64,000 nt of DNA from Portunus trituberculatus (GCF_017591435.1 NC_059289.1:14868426-14932425); one strand, 5' to 3'; shown: positions 39,053 through 50,798, numbered from the stretch's first letter. A program made the numbers and translations. Notes: generated by a model from the letters alone, not told the origin.

Positions 39053-40908
39053 ATGCAGTGTGGCGGGTAATGTGTGGACAAACCAATCTCTATTATTTTT
39101 TCTCTTTTTCCCCCAATATTTCTTTGATGTTTAACGCATGGGCCTTGAAACACCCAGCACTGTCACGCGAGAGACGAGACCTTGCCCAGGAATCAGGCGG
39201 GGAACACATTTTGGCAGGGCGTTGGTCAGGCCTTAATTACAGGTAAGAGAGGTTTAATTTCAGGTAAAGAATGCGACTCGATATTGCTTGACAGAAAGTG
39301 TGTGAAGGATGAGTTTGTGGTAAGGAAGAAGGGAGGGAGGGAAGGATTGAAGGACGAGAGGGGAGTGGCAGGGGAAAGTGAAAAGCTAAAGGCGATAGAG
39401 GATTGAAGAATAAAGAAGTAAGAAAGACAAAAAATAGACATAATGGAACAGAAGAGACCAATAAGAGGGACGAAAGGATGGATGGAAAGGAAAAGAAACA
39501 AGAAACAAAAGGAAAAATAATAGGAAACAGGAATTCACCGACAAGAGAAACGAGCGACTAAAGGAAAGGAAGGAGAAAATGAAAGAAAAAGACGGCAGAA
39601 GAGGATTAAAGAGCGAACAGATGGACTGAAAGAAAGGTGGAAAGGAATGGAGAAGAGAAAAGGAAGGGAAGAAAAGAGACAGGTGGATGAGGAAAAGGTA
39701 ACGTGGTATATTTAATGAACACGCAGCACGGAATTCATTCTTAAAATCATCCCGTGACAATTAACATCAATCTTTGGTTTTATCACCTGGGGAGGGAGGT
39801 AAAAAAACCCGACAGTAAATATGAGAACAGGTTGAGGTCGATCGGTCACTTCAGTATAAATTGGAGCAAGAAAGTAATAGGTTAGTAGTAGGAATTCATT
39901 TTGAGTCGAGTTAATATAAAAGTAAGTAATATTTCAGCGCCGCTAATTACTTTTCCTCGACACAAGATTGATGGATAAATAACTCCGTGAATAAACATGC
40001 AAACTCAACATCGGCGCATCAATCATCTCAATTCCGCAGTCTGTTTTTACCCAGAGTGTTTCTTTTCATATTTTACATCCTGCATTTCTTCCTTAAAATC
40101 CCCCAAAATCAGACGCGCACAAACACCCTTCGTTTTGTTTGCCGATGTTATATTTATCATAATTTTTTAACGCTGAGCAGAGGGCGAGAGAGGTCGGGCC
40201 CGCCCACGCGCACACACACTGAAGTATCATCAACGATTTTAAAAGAAAAAGTCCAGATATCACTCAGGTGCGTCTCCAGACTTGTTTTATGGCCGTGCGC
40301 GCCCTCCTCCGCCCTCCCGCCCCTGATATATGGCTGTATAATTGTTCGTGTAGGATGCTGATCTATAATTTCCCTCTTACCCATTGATTTCCAGCCATCG
40401 GTGTAAGGGATTTCTTGCTTTCCAGACACAGGATTTAATTACAGATTTATTGACGGAAAGGGATATAACTTTTTTTTCATTCACATCTTTCCCCCTTTTT
40501 TTTTTTTTCTTATATTTTCTCCTTTGCATGGGTGAGTGTGCGTGTGTTCCCGCCCAACCGGTGGAGGCGAGGGGCGTGTCTGCCATGGAAGACTATTTAT
40601 GCCTAGTTATGACCCTTATTACCCGGAGACACAAGGGCGGGAGTAGAGTGAGGTGCTGCGGTGAACTTAGGAAGGCTGGGGCGAGAGGGATCCACGGTCT
40701 ACTAATGATAACTTGTTTGTTAGATATTTTTTTTCTTTTGTGTGTGTCTGTGTGTGCGTGTGTCAGTCGCCTTCTTACTATGATTCCGCCTCAGAATATA
40801 CAGCTTGAGTAAACAATGTAAATTATGAGTGATCCGCGCCCGTGTCTCTGCCGTTGTAGGCGTGATTAATGGTGACGTTTATGATCGCTGAAGTATTAAT
40901 GATGATGA
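39052..40908. other. unique sequence, no gene recognised
   Basis: 39300-39720 is strongly purine-rich without a regular unit and opens Ser/Phe/Leu minus frames. A donor-like CAG/GTAAGAG lies at 39241 after a short open stretch, but no matching acceptor was seen. Frames of 124 codons (39987-40361) and 142 codons (40384-40812) are unfamiliar. Confidence 0.45.
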
Positions 40909-41099
40909 CGACTACAATAACAACAACAACCACATCAATAGCAGCAACGGCAATAATGATAACAATAATGATAATAATGAGGATGAAACAACAACAACAA
41001 CAACAGTAATGACAACAAATTAGGTGAAGCAACAATAACAATAATAACAAGGATAAAATAACAATAAAACAACAACAACAACAACAACAATAACAACAA

Positions 41100-41100
<1 letters not shown>
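40909..41100. repeat. degenerate (CAA/AAT)n tract
   Basis: CAA and AAT triplets mixed with GAT and AGC variants run directly into the GA array. Confidence 0.85.

Positions 41101-41102
<2 letters not shown>

Positions 41103-41179
<77 letters not shown>
41103..41179. repeat. (GA)38 microsatellite
   Basis: Perfect GA run. Confidence 0.97.
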
Positions 41180-41181
<2 letters not shown>

Positions 41182-42268
41182 TGACCACAAACCCCCTGAC
41201 GAAAAAAAAAATAATGAATTAAAAAAAAGAATACCAAAGATCCAGTTGATAATTACGAGATTTAAACAGTTAATTAAATTACTGAACCGTACGTTTTTGT
41301 AATGGCAGGAATGACGATAAGCACGAACCATTATGTAGAGGCGGGGAAAAAAGCACATCGCGTTAAGTTGAAGTGTATAATCAATTGGCAAACCGCACAT
41401 ATATAACGAAGCTCGACATTATAAACAAGAGGAGAGTCGGCCATCTTACAGCATGTTAATAGCGTCATTCTTTTATAAGACGGAGGAGTCGGTGTAGAAT
41501 GAGTCGTAAGTTACAAATTGGATCCGCCTCGAGGGATAACAACAGGAAAAAGAAGAAAATTGAAAGCCTGCAACACCTCAGTCTCGCAACGGTAGTCAAT
41601 TGCAGGCATCTTCCTCATTAATCATGGTTACGCTCGTTAGGTGATGAGCTTCTCCCGCGCAGGTGAACGACCCCACTCTCCCATTCCCGCCACCACCGCG
41701 TCTCCTTCATTTCCGATTGTTAGGAGTATGGATCACACTCTAGCATCGCACTCCCAACCACTTCGTCTTTCTCATATCTCGACCACTGTCTACTGTCTGC
41801 AGGTTATTCGGATTTTCAAGAACGTTATTGTAATTCAGGTGATATTATAAAGAGGATTGTGTGCCATTATTAGTAAAAACACTAATGAATGTCCGACTGA
41901 TTATCTTTGTGGTCTTGGAGGGTAGTGCATATGAGGGAATAAGGCATTTAAGAATGTGGGTTTGAATCTTTCGTCTTAGAAAAATGAAAAATAGAAACAT
42001 TCATCTATTTGTGTTTATATGGATTTTCTTTAATGTATTTCTTGCTTCCAACCTGAATAAGTGTTTTCCTGAACTTTCTGATTGTTGTGCCTTCCCTTCA
42101 CGATGTATGTAAATGGTCTGGCACCGTTTTAGACCATAGTTTTGAAAGACCTCCAACAGTTAGAGAAATAATCGAGTAACTTAAAACTTCATTAGTGCCT
42201 GTGATTTAATTTTTGCCAGTAAGATCAACCAGAATTATTTCAAATTAAGCAAAAGTGTCATGTTGCCA
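41180..42268. other. unique sequence, no gene seen
   Basis: 41400-41650 is balanced in composition. The rest is AT-rich. No RNA gene or mobile element was recognised. Confidence 0.5.
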
Positions 42269-42480
42269 TTAACCCCTTCAGTACTGGGATACATTTTTGC
42301 CACGAGTTTGGGTGTGATTAGACGATTTGATAAACATTAGGAAGGGTCTATGGAGATCAGAATATTAATGGCCAGAATCTTCACTATTCTAATCTCAACA
42401 TAAGTTCCTGAAGTTGTATAAGATCGCCAGGTAGTAAGCAGAATGAACGTGAAAATGCGTTATGGTACTGAAGAGGTGAA
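42269..42480 (-). mobile_element. piggyBac-type MITE, copy 2, minus orientation
   Basis: The body is 42273-42476 (204 bp). The left flank is TTAA (42269-42272) and the right flank is TGAA (42477-42480), a TTAA with one substitution. In reverse complement it aligns end to end with copies 1 and 3, including TTCATTCTGCTTACTA and AATAGTGAAGATTCTGGCC. The plus-strand left terminus, CCCCTTCAGTACTGGGA, best preserves the inverted-repeat sequence. Confidence 0.85.
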
Positions 42481-43549
42481 AATTGCAAAGATATAAGTAA
42501 AAGAAATCAGTGAACTTTAAAAATGAGAGAAAACAAAACACCAGACACCTGCCAAGCTCGAGGGACGCAGGTAGTCTGAAGCTTTATACAACTCCTGAAA
42601 CTCATCTAGCCAGGCGTGTGGGGAGGGAAGAGTCAAGGGCAGCGAGGGACAGGTGAAAGGGGGGCGTCGCAGGTGTCTCCAAACCCGGCGTCGTCGTTGG
42701 ACAGGTGGCTTTCTAACGCTTTTACGATCGTCCAAAGTTTTTACTACGCGCCTCATTCTCCGTTCCAGGCTGAGATTAGCGTGGTGTCGAGCAAGAGGCT
42801 GAGGGTGGGTGAGCATTTCATTATCCAGCCAGTGATGCCACGCTCCTCTGCGCCACCGCGGGTACGAATCTTATAGTCAACTGTATTTATGAATTTCTTA
42901 AAGTCGCTTGTTCCTCTTCCACGTCTTTACGGTGCGGTACGTCCCGTTTTCTCTTTGCGTAGAATTTAGTTTTTTTTGTGTTTTTACTTGTTGGCTCTCT
43001 ATTTTTGTCATCTCGTGTAATTATTGTTGTTTTGATATTTATGAGTCGTTAATGGCGCCGGCTGTTGATTACCTGTAGTTTTAGCCGTTTAACTCCCTCG
43101 GATTCCAGCCATTACCTTTCATTATCTCAGAGATGATCTCGGTAATTTCATCTCTGAGCTCCTTCGTACTGAGGGACTTCCTGTGGCGTGTATTAATTCA
43201 CCGGCCCATAAATCGATGCTTTGTTACATTTTTTTGAGTCATGTCTTCGCTTCCTTAACAAACGCTGAGGTTCCTTAACCCTTTACACCACGATAACAAC
43301 CCTCAGGTCACGCTTTGCTAACCCGCTGGTGCTCCCTAGTGGTGAGTAGTGGGTGTCTCAAGACCGCATTTATTTGATACCATTAGGTAATACTATTTAT
43401 CTATAACAGAACATTGATTCGTACACGTAATAATTTCCAGTTAGTTACGCCTAAGAATTAATTTCTGGTCTCGTATTACATTAATTTCTTAGTGGTGAGG
43501 TCAAGTCTTGAATTATTTATATAAAGATTGTTATCCTCAAATTGATAGT
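42481..43549. other. unique sequence, no gene recognised
   Basis: 42540-42870 is GC-balanced with overlapping frames of 99 (minus) and 86 (plus) codons and no motif. An imperfect palindrome with TCAGAGATGA and TCATCTCTGA arms lies near 43128-43163. Confidence 0.4.
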
Positions 43550-43589
43550 TGGTTTCTCAAATAAATGTTTTTACTCATATCTTTTAATC

Positions 43590-43960
43590 ACCTGCTGTAC
43601 ATCGTGTGTTAATCCTTACGTAGTGGTTTCTGTACATTAATCTCTACTTTACATTCTCAATTTGCTATCAATAGATATAACAACAAATTTTTCCTTTATT
43701 CATCATGTGCATTCAAATCTCTTACAATACTGTCCTTTAAATCCTTGCCTAGTCTTTTACAATCATCACAATTTATCCTTCTTTCTGGAGTACAAATCCC
43801 AAGCTGTTAATAAATACAACTGATTTTCTCCCCTGCTCATCACGTTCGTTTAAATTTGCTGTGGTACTGTACTGTAAATCCTTGCCTAGTCTTTTACACC
43901 TATCCATAATTTATTCTTTAGCATCAGCACTCACTTCGTCCTGCTACACAAATCCCAAGT
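43590..43960. repeat. diverged tandem repeat, period about 137 bp
   Basis: TAAATCCTTGCCTAGTCTTT occurs at 43738 and 43875, with matching flanks: CATCA(T/C)GT upstream and ACAAATCCCAAG downstream. A third, older copy is suggested by TTAATCCTTACGTAGTGGTT near 43609. Confidence 0.75.
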
Positions 43961-44383
43961 GATTCTCTCGTGCGTCATTCCTCGGGTGCTGCTGCGGCGC
44001 CTTACTGCCTCGTGCTAATCGCGGGTCTAGCTTCGTCCTTCACGCGACTCTGGTCTATTTGCGAGGCTTGACAATGATGCTTTTTTGTGCGTGTCTCATA
44101 TGTAGCAAAACCACAGAGAGGAAGAAGGAAGCTGTTTCGTAGAAGAGTGGGAGGAAAAGAAGAGAAGGAGGAAGAGAAAGGAAGAGGAGTGTGTTTTTTT
44201 TCTTTTGTAAAATTCAACAGTGAAATTCAAGTTTTTTTTTTTTTGTCTTGTTTGAATTTCATCAATGCACATTTTTTTTGTATTTATTCATTAATGTATT
44301 TCCATGTGTTTACTTTTCTTGCTTGTTTTTGTTGAGTATTTAACCAGTATTTTTATTGTTAATTTCTTTTTTTCTTTCTTTCT

Positions 44384-44385
<2 letters not shown>

Positions 44386-44478
<93 letters not shown>
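44386..44478. repeat. (TG)46 microsatellite
   Basis: Perfect TG run. Confidence 0.97.
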
Positions 44479-44479
<1 letters not shown>

Positions 44480-45118
44480 ATTTTCCGGCTTATCATTCAT
44501 GTTTAGTGCAAAATGCTGTCATCCACCCGGAGTGTTCCGCCTAATGGAGATAATTACTTATGGTTTGCATTTCCGCCGACGCCTTTGTTCACTTTTTTTT
44601 CTCTATCTTATTCATCATTTGCAAGGTTTATTTTGTTCTTTTGTATTTCCGGAACTCGCCCACAAACACATACTGGAAAGATAGGAGAAGGATTTTATTT
44701 ACATTTATCCTATACGACTATAATCGCTCTTATCTTTTGAATTTGGCTGTGATGCGATGTGAATAGAATACCATGACTTGATTACCAAAACATGTCTGCC
44801 TGTATTTGAATTGCTGTGTTTTTCTGCTTCTCTATATACTTTGCATTGCGGGGAGGAAGTGGAATAACAACTCATAATGCTGGGAGAAAACAACGATAAA
44901 TCTGCACTTGATAAGCAAAGGTCCCAGGTGTGTTTGCGTCACCTGTGTGGCTCCAACGGTGACATCTGGACCTCTAGAAACATATTAGATCGGGAACAGA
45001 GACGTAATATACACGACATTTCATCATATCTGGAAGAAAATAACAGAACAGACAACAGAGTAAAACACATTTCATTACACCTGAAAAAGAGAGAGATTGG
45101 CAACAGAGACACGAAACA
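44479..45118. other. unique sequence, no gene recognised
   Basis: 44877-45120 reads open on the plus strand (frame to 45197) with Asn/Lys/Arg-rich residues and no known motif. AT-rich otherwise. Confidence 0.45.
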
Positions 45119-45316
45119 CATTTTTATTTATACCATGTGGGCTTTTCACGGGAATTTATGGGCTAAAGGAGGTACTTTTGGGATACCTCCTACATGAAGG
45201 CCCACCCGATAAGAGAAACTGTAACCCCGAGTAAGGAAGCCCTATGTACACTCGAACCATGGCCAGGAATCGAACCCGTGCGCTTGGAGGGAGACCTCTG
45301 TACTACGGCGGCCCCC
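45119..45316 (-). mobile_element. tRNA-derived SINE, minus strand
   Basis: Read on the minus strand, the element starts GGGGGCCGCCG near 45316. An A-box TAGTACAGAGG (45305-45295) and a B-box GGTTCGATTCC (45276-45266) lie at tRNA-like spacing. The pol III head is about 70 nt. A tRNA-unrelated body of about 125 bp follows and ends in TATAAATAAAAA (45130-45121). The body contains an 8-bp hairpin (AGGAGGTA/TACCTCCT, 45167-45174 with 45184-45191) nested inside GTGGGC/GCCCAC arms (45137-45142, 45200-45205). Structured 3' ends can act as recognition sites for a partner LINE reverse transcriptase, so that role here is inference. No clear target-site duplication was found. Confidence 0.82.
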
Positions 45317-45791
45317 AATTTCCTTGCACCAGGAGGAAAAAAACAAGAAAGAAAAAAGAATGACAACATATACATAGAATACATAACAGTTCATCTCATC
45401 AAAGAAAAAAACAAACTACCAAAAGATACACAACATTTTATCACACCAGGAGAGAGAAAAAAAAATACTAGAAAAAATAAACACGACTAGCATATCTTAA
45501 GGTGAATGATGAAAGTAATGTCCATGGTCATAAAGTGAAGGAAATGATTACTCGGCACCTCATCGTTTCTTTCCTTTTTGAACGAAGCTTGTATAAGGAG
45601 ACGAGAAAACTTGACCTACTTCTTTCCGGCGTTAATTACAAGCTTCTGTCGTCTTGAATCCGGGACTTAGGGAAGACTAGAAGGAAACATAGCTAAAAAT
45701 AATAATAAATAAAAGGAAAGGTACAAGACAGCGAAGAAAATACATAGTTAGGGAAGATTACGAAGGTAGGTGGTAATGGGAGTGGTGGTGC

Positions 45792-45830
<39 letters not shown>

Positions 45831-45927
45831 AGGTGTTATCGCCAATTCTGAAAACTAAAAAGAGTTGGTTTATATTATGCAGAAGAGCTTTTTTGTCTGT
45901 TTGTGTGTTTTTCTTGTTGGTTATGTC

Positions 45928-45964
<37 letters not shown>

Positions 45965-46120
45965 AGTGTGTGTTGTTGCTTGTAAATGGAGCCTTTTTTA
46001 AGTAGCAGCTTTTCAACCCTCTACTCATATACAACGGTTAATATTATAAACTGTAGTACCTTTACACTTATCTATTTACTTACTTACTTGTTTATTAATC
46101 TATCTATTACGTTAGTGCTG
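45317..46120. other. unique sequence with short (CT)15 and (TG)n runs
   Basis: CT units at 45795-45825 and TG at 45929-45955 followed by GCGCGCG. The rest is A-rich or AT-rich with no gene. Confidence 0.6.
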
Positions 46121-46220
46121 GATGATTGAAGAGTTCCCTCGTGGAAAGATTCGTGACTCATGTATCAATACTTACGTGTGTCTCAGAGTTTTCTTTTTTT
46201 TTTTCTTTCTTTTCTCGCAG

Positions 46221-46316
46221 TTCACGCCCCTGCACGCTGCGGCCACACACGACTCCAGCCAGACACAAGTTACTTCCCTCTTTGAATTACCAACAACACT
46301 CACAACTACCACACGT
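46221..46316 (+). other. candidate exon fragment with ankyrin-like motif
   Basis: A strong 3' splice-type signal (long T-run, then CTTTCTTTTCTCGCAG) ends at 46220. The next codons read FTPLHAAATHDSSQTQ and then VTSLFEL. TPLH-x-A-A followed by a hydrophobic helix is the core of an ankyrin repeat, used for protein-protein contacts. The spacing is a few residues longer than usual. No good donor was found, and the frame runs into the TCC/TAC array as poly-Leu, so it would be a partial or dead exon if real. A chance match of seven residues is possible. Confidence 0.27.
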
Positions 46317-46317
46317 C

Positions 46318-46352
<35 letters not shown>

Positions 46353-46394
46353 CTCCTCCTCCTCCTCCTTCTCCTCCTCCTTCTCCTCCTCCTT

Positions 46395-46467
<73 letters not shown>

Positions 46468-46533
46468 ACCTACTACTACTACTCTTACACCTACTACTAC
46501 TACTCTTACACCTACTTATACTACTCCCACACT

Positions 46534-46593
<60 letters not shown>

Positions 46594-46626
46594 AATAATG
46601 AGGATAACAACAATAACAATATTAAC

Positions 46627-46685
<59 letters not shown>

Positions 46686-46716
46686 TAATAATAATGATAA
46701 TAATAATAATAATAAC
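46317..46716. repeat. (TCC)n-(TAC)n-(AAT)n mosaic triplet array
   Basis: TCC/TTCC triplets (46317-46394) change to TAC triplets (46395-46592). The TAC part has three repeated TCTTACACC or CTCCCACAC interruptions and is followed by AAT triplets (46593-46716). Frames of 158 and 213 codons are homopolymer artefacts (Leu, or Ser-Tyr-Asn). Confidence 0.96.
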
Positions 46717-48464
46717 GCTACTACTGCGGTTACATACTACACCGGACATCGCTGTTGTTCTTTATGATTGCCTGACATAGTGGCAACAAAATGAGCAGAA
46801 ATAAAGGCAAGCAGTTAAGATAAGGTATTAAGGAGCTCCTGTGTTGTGCTTTATCTGTCGAATAATGACTTCCTCTACTATTACAGCTGCATTTCCTGAA
46901 CGTGGTGGCATTCTCTCAGTCACCTTTCCCAGCAGTGAGCCGAGATCAAGGCATGGAGTGGCGATATAGTAATCTGCTTCCTTTGCACATTTTTATTGAT
47001 GATACTTCATTACTATTCCCTTGACAGTCTACCTATTTTTCCTCTACTGAATCCCATTTTTTCTCGCTTCTTCGGTAGTGTTGATCTGCTCCCTTCCTTC
47101 CTACTTCCTTTTCGCTTCCCTGCACTCCCTTACCTTCGTCTCCCGTACACCCTTGCATCCTGCCGCTTCCTGACTTATGTTTAGCCCCATCCCCGCCCAC
47201 CCTTGAATCATGTGTCTCCTCCCCTGAGTGCACACTTTATATGTCTCCTAAATATGTAAAAATCTACCCGTAATTATATGTCGTCCTGGTGGCGTCGGAA
47301 GATTTAGCGGTGATGAGTGACCGGTGGGAGGAAAAGATGATTAGAAAGTTGTTTTTAAAGGTTTGTTTATCAAGTTGAGTGTATTCGTCGTGAGAGCGGC
47401 AAGCAAGCAAAAAAACACTAACTGCCTTTCATTCTTGTTGCATTACTCTATTATTGAATACCCCGCGTATAATTTGAGACATCCCAAAAGACTGTGTCGC
47501 GAGTGAATGCTACTAAATCACCCGATACGACCCGCGCCTTGCAATTAAGTCGAGATTTTAATGCCCATCCCTTGTGATTTCCAGACATAAAGCAAATTTT
47601 GTCACCAGTAATTCTATGTTTGTCTTCCTTACCCCCTCCCCTTCTTCCTTCCCCTCACCCCGGCGCTGGCCCTCTCCCACCCACCGCGAAATAGACTAGA
47701 GTGCTTGGCGGTGTTCAGGAAATACAGTCATTCTTGTCTGCGGGAATAAGTGGTTTAAGTTTATACAGTGAGGGAATGGGAAGGTCTTCATTGCTGCCTT
47801 GGAAGACCTCACCTCCCATTTTCTGTGAGATTTAGTCCGTGCAAAGAAACTGGGGCGTTCATCATTGTCATGGCAGTTTTTATCGTGTTCCCGAGAGTGT
47901 TATTTAAGTCACGTTTTCCTCGTCCTCACCTGGCGCCATGTACGTGTTTATCACCTGTATTGCATCTTTTTATTTTTGTGTTCGGTAGCAATCTTCCCGT
48001 CCAGTCCGTTGTTAGTGTGTATTCTTTCGCTCCTATTATCGTCTTCCTCTTTGTAATCACTTCTCCATCTTTCTCGTGATTATCTTTCCCATTTTCCTAA
48101 TAATTCTGATGTTTACCCTTCTTTTTTCCCTCGCTTCTCTCTTTCTCTCCTTTTTTTTTGTCGGTAATCTACATTTTCCTCTTAATCATTTGTAACAATT
48201 TCCTTTTTGCAATTATTTTTATCGTCACTCATAACCACACTCTCTTACTCATTTCTCCTCTTATTTTATGCTACTCTTCCCAGTCCTGCCATTTAAACAG
48301 CGAAGCTCTTCTCTACTTACAGAAAGATAAATACTGAAAATAACCTGCCTAGAATAATTGCCCTCGTAGGAAATAAAACACAGGCAGGATGGTTCAAATC
48401 TGACACGTGAGAGAGAGGCAGATAATGTAAAAACAACCTGCATTTCCTGGTGTAGAGAGCGAAT
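46717..48464. other. unique sequence, no gene recognised
   Basis: 47030-47220 and 47620-47690 are C/T-rich. 47770-48080 is open on the plus strand (103 codons, hydrophobic, T-rich), likely a composition effect. Confidence 0.45.
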
Positions 48465-48616
48465 ATGCAAATGAACGAAGCGGCCGGCTGTGGTGTGGTT
48501 TTAATTATACAAGCAGTCAGACTTCCATTAGCTAAACTGGCGAATTATCATCTCCTTCAGATAAGCACCGCCTCTCTCCCATTAGCCTATCAGGAGCTCT
48601 CATTAGTGTGACGTCA
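48465..48616. promoter_or_regulatory. candidate cis-regulatory segment (octamer and CRE motifs)
   Basis: A perfect POU octamer ATGCAAAT lies at 48465-48472 and a palindromic CRE, TGACGTCA, at 48609-48616. Several TTAATTA, CCATTAGC and GAATTATC cores lie between. The segment has no simple repeats. Enhancer activity is inferred from motif density only. Confidence 0.3.
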
Positions 48617-48774
48617 TCCACCAACAGACCCAGCTACATATCACCTGTTTTCCGACGCTGCCACATCTCAGAGGTCGCGTGTTAACTGTTCCCATTTTGA
48701 CTTTTTTTTATTACAATTTTTCACTCCAACATTGCAGCTTGAATCTCATCTCATTTCCTCTGCGGACTTGCTAA

Positions 48775-49080
48775 CGTGTGGAGCAGTGCTGGAGAATGTT
48801 AGTGTGGAGAGGTATTAATTGTCACGGCGGTGGTGAATGTGGTAGTAGTTGAGGTTAGTGGCAGTGGGGTGTTATGCTAGGATGCTCTGGTGGGGGGTGG
48901 AGTGCTGTGGTGGTGTTATGGGAGGTCTGGTTACTTAATTTAACACCTCACCTACTTGGATGGGAACGTATTGGGTGGGTGAGGATGTGCGGGATGGGTG
49001 AGTAGGTGTGAAGTAGTGGGAGTGACGTGGGATGGTGGTCACGGTTATCTGGGCTGAGAGGGAATGAGAGAGTGAGGGAG
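48775..49080. other. G/T-rich unique tract
   Basis: Rich in GGTGG and GGTGTG. Four GGG runs at 48973-48998 could form a G-quadruplex with one long loop. No gene seen. Confidence 0.45.
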
Positions 49081-49791
49081 GCGAGGGAGAGGTGTGTGCA
49101 GGTGAAGGAATGAAGGATTTACATTGACACGTAATGGACTGACTCTGCCGTGAATCATGAGGTTAATCCAAGCTTACTGAATTGAATTAAGCAACTATAC
49201 TGTGTCTCAATAACTACCACAGATAAACAAGCCAACATAATACCACGAAAATTTAATGCGTGGTAGTTTGAGACCCCATGGATTAATACGATCACGCCTT
49301 GCCACACTAATCCAGGTGAAGTGGGATTTAGATAAAGCCTCGCGTTGATTGAAACATAAGCAATGAAACCCTCCTATCAGCGTGTCACGTGGCGCCATGA
49401 GGTCTGTTTAGTGCTTCTATTGAGCCATCCAGATGGTGGGGCGCACATGAGTGGAGGAAGAGGTGCTGGTAGAGGAGGAGCAGGAGCAGGAATAGGAGCC
49501 GGAGGAGGAGGTGGAGGTGGTAAAGGAAATCCCGCGTATAGCTGATTAAGGAAACGCCGACCCCCACAGCTGGTTGTTATAATGCATGATGCGGCAGTGA
49601 GCTCAATAGTCCGCTAAACTAACATAATTAGCCGCGAGGGAGAAAGAGAGAGAGAACCAGTTACGAATGAGGTGGTAGGCAGACGTCCGCTTAGGCAACC
49701 ATCTCAGTATATTTAGCCTCTTCCGGTTATTCAGTCCGTTTCGATAAGGCAGCGATTTGGCCTGTCACTGAACACGTGGTCCAGATACGAG
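49081..49791. other. unique sequence, no gene seen
   Basis: A degenerate GGA/GGT patch lies at 49452-49520. No RNA gene or supportable frame. Confidence 0.5.
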
Positions 49792-50160
49792 GTGCGTGGG
49801 GGAAGGATGGAGGGAGGAGTCGGCATCCGCAAATACCCTCATCCTCTTGAGCTTGAGAGAGGCGGGCTGGTGTACTCCTGGGCAACGTGGCGTTATCTCC
49901 GTCTTATCGCTGAGGGGGTGGGAGTCAGGTTGCGGCCGCCATACAGCGTCACTCCGCCTAAAATAGAGGAGCAGGAAGAGCAGCACGCCTCGCACGGCAG
50001 ACAGGCTGAGCGGGAAGAGTCAGCCGGATGCACCTCCAAGCCGGAAATCGCTGTGTCGGTTAATGGTGTAATCAGGACGTCAGGTACAGGTGTCATACCA
50101 TTACCAGTATTAGGTAGCGTTTACAGCCAGCGCAAAAACAAGGGCACCACATGGATTTAA
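49792..50160 (+). other. unrecognised 122-codon ORF
   Basis: One of the longer frames in the window not driven by simple repeats, ending in TAA at 50158-50160. Residues are mixed, with a Glu/Gln/Arg-rich middle (KIEEQEEQHASHGRQAE). No signal peptide, membrane segment or known motif was seen. Minus-strand frames of 76 and 67 codons overlap it, so it may be chance in a GC-balanced region. Confidence 0.15.
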
Positions 50161-50437
50161 CACACGTAAAAGCTGCAGGAAGGATTAAGGTGAGGAGCGT
50201 TACCAAATGTTACTCTACTATCAAGCTCAAGTGACGGGCAAATTAACAGAGAGAGAGAGAGAGAATGAGAGAATGTGCGTCTTTATTAGGGAGAAAGTGT
50301 GAGAGGGGAATTACAAAGTATGCTCACGTAGACACCGCCGACAACAGGTGTTCCAGGAGGCAGGTGTAAGTGCAGGCAGACAATCAAATAATCAAGTACT
50401 GTAACTCTTAACCAGAAAGGTGTATTGATATATGAAG

Positions 50438-50440
<3 letters not shown>

Positions 50441-50507
<67 letters not shown>
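50441..50507. repeat. (CT)33 microsatellite
   Basis: Perfect CT run. Confidence 0.97.
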
Positions 50508-50509
<2 letters not shown>

Positions 50510-50738
50510 TCATTAGTGTGCGACGAGTGAATTCAATCGCACCTTTGTTTATATCGTTTTTACTTCGGCTTGCGTGAAGATAATGACTCCTCTTAAGGCA
50601 CGAAAGCTCTTCCAAACAACCAGAGCTTTGTCTCCCTCAACTGTTTGCTTTATCTCTCTTGTTTTGCTGCATCTAAGAGGGCATGGGAAAAAAAAGGATG
50701 AGTTTTTAAAGGATACTAGAGAAGTGCTTTGTTTAATG

Positions 50739-50741
<3 letters not shown>

Positions 50742-50796
<55 letters not shown>
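50742..50796. repeat. (GA)27 microsatellite
   Basis: Perfect GA run, 235 bp after the CT array and in inverted sense to it. Confidence 0.97.

Positions 50797-50798
<2 letters not shown>

Noticed and set aside
39182..39241. Exon ending at a strong CAG/GTAAGAG donor
   Set aside because: No convincing acceptor or conserved motif upstream. The preceding residues are unfamiliar and the region is short.
43276..43400. TTAACCCTTT near 43276 as the start of a fourth MITE
   Set aside because: Only the first few bases match, the interior does not align with the three copies, and no matching right end follows.
46122..46767. 213-codon Ser-Tyr-Asn and 158-codon poly-Leu frames
   Set aside because: They are produced by the TCC-TAC-AAT mosaic. 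Only the short ankyrin-like start was kept as a candidate.
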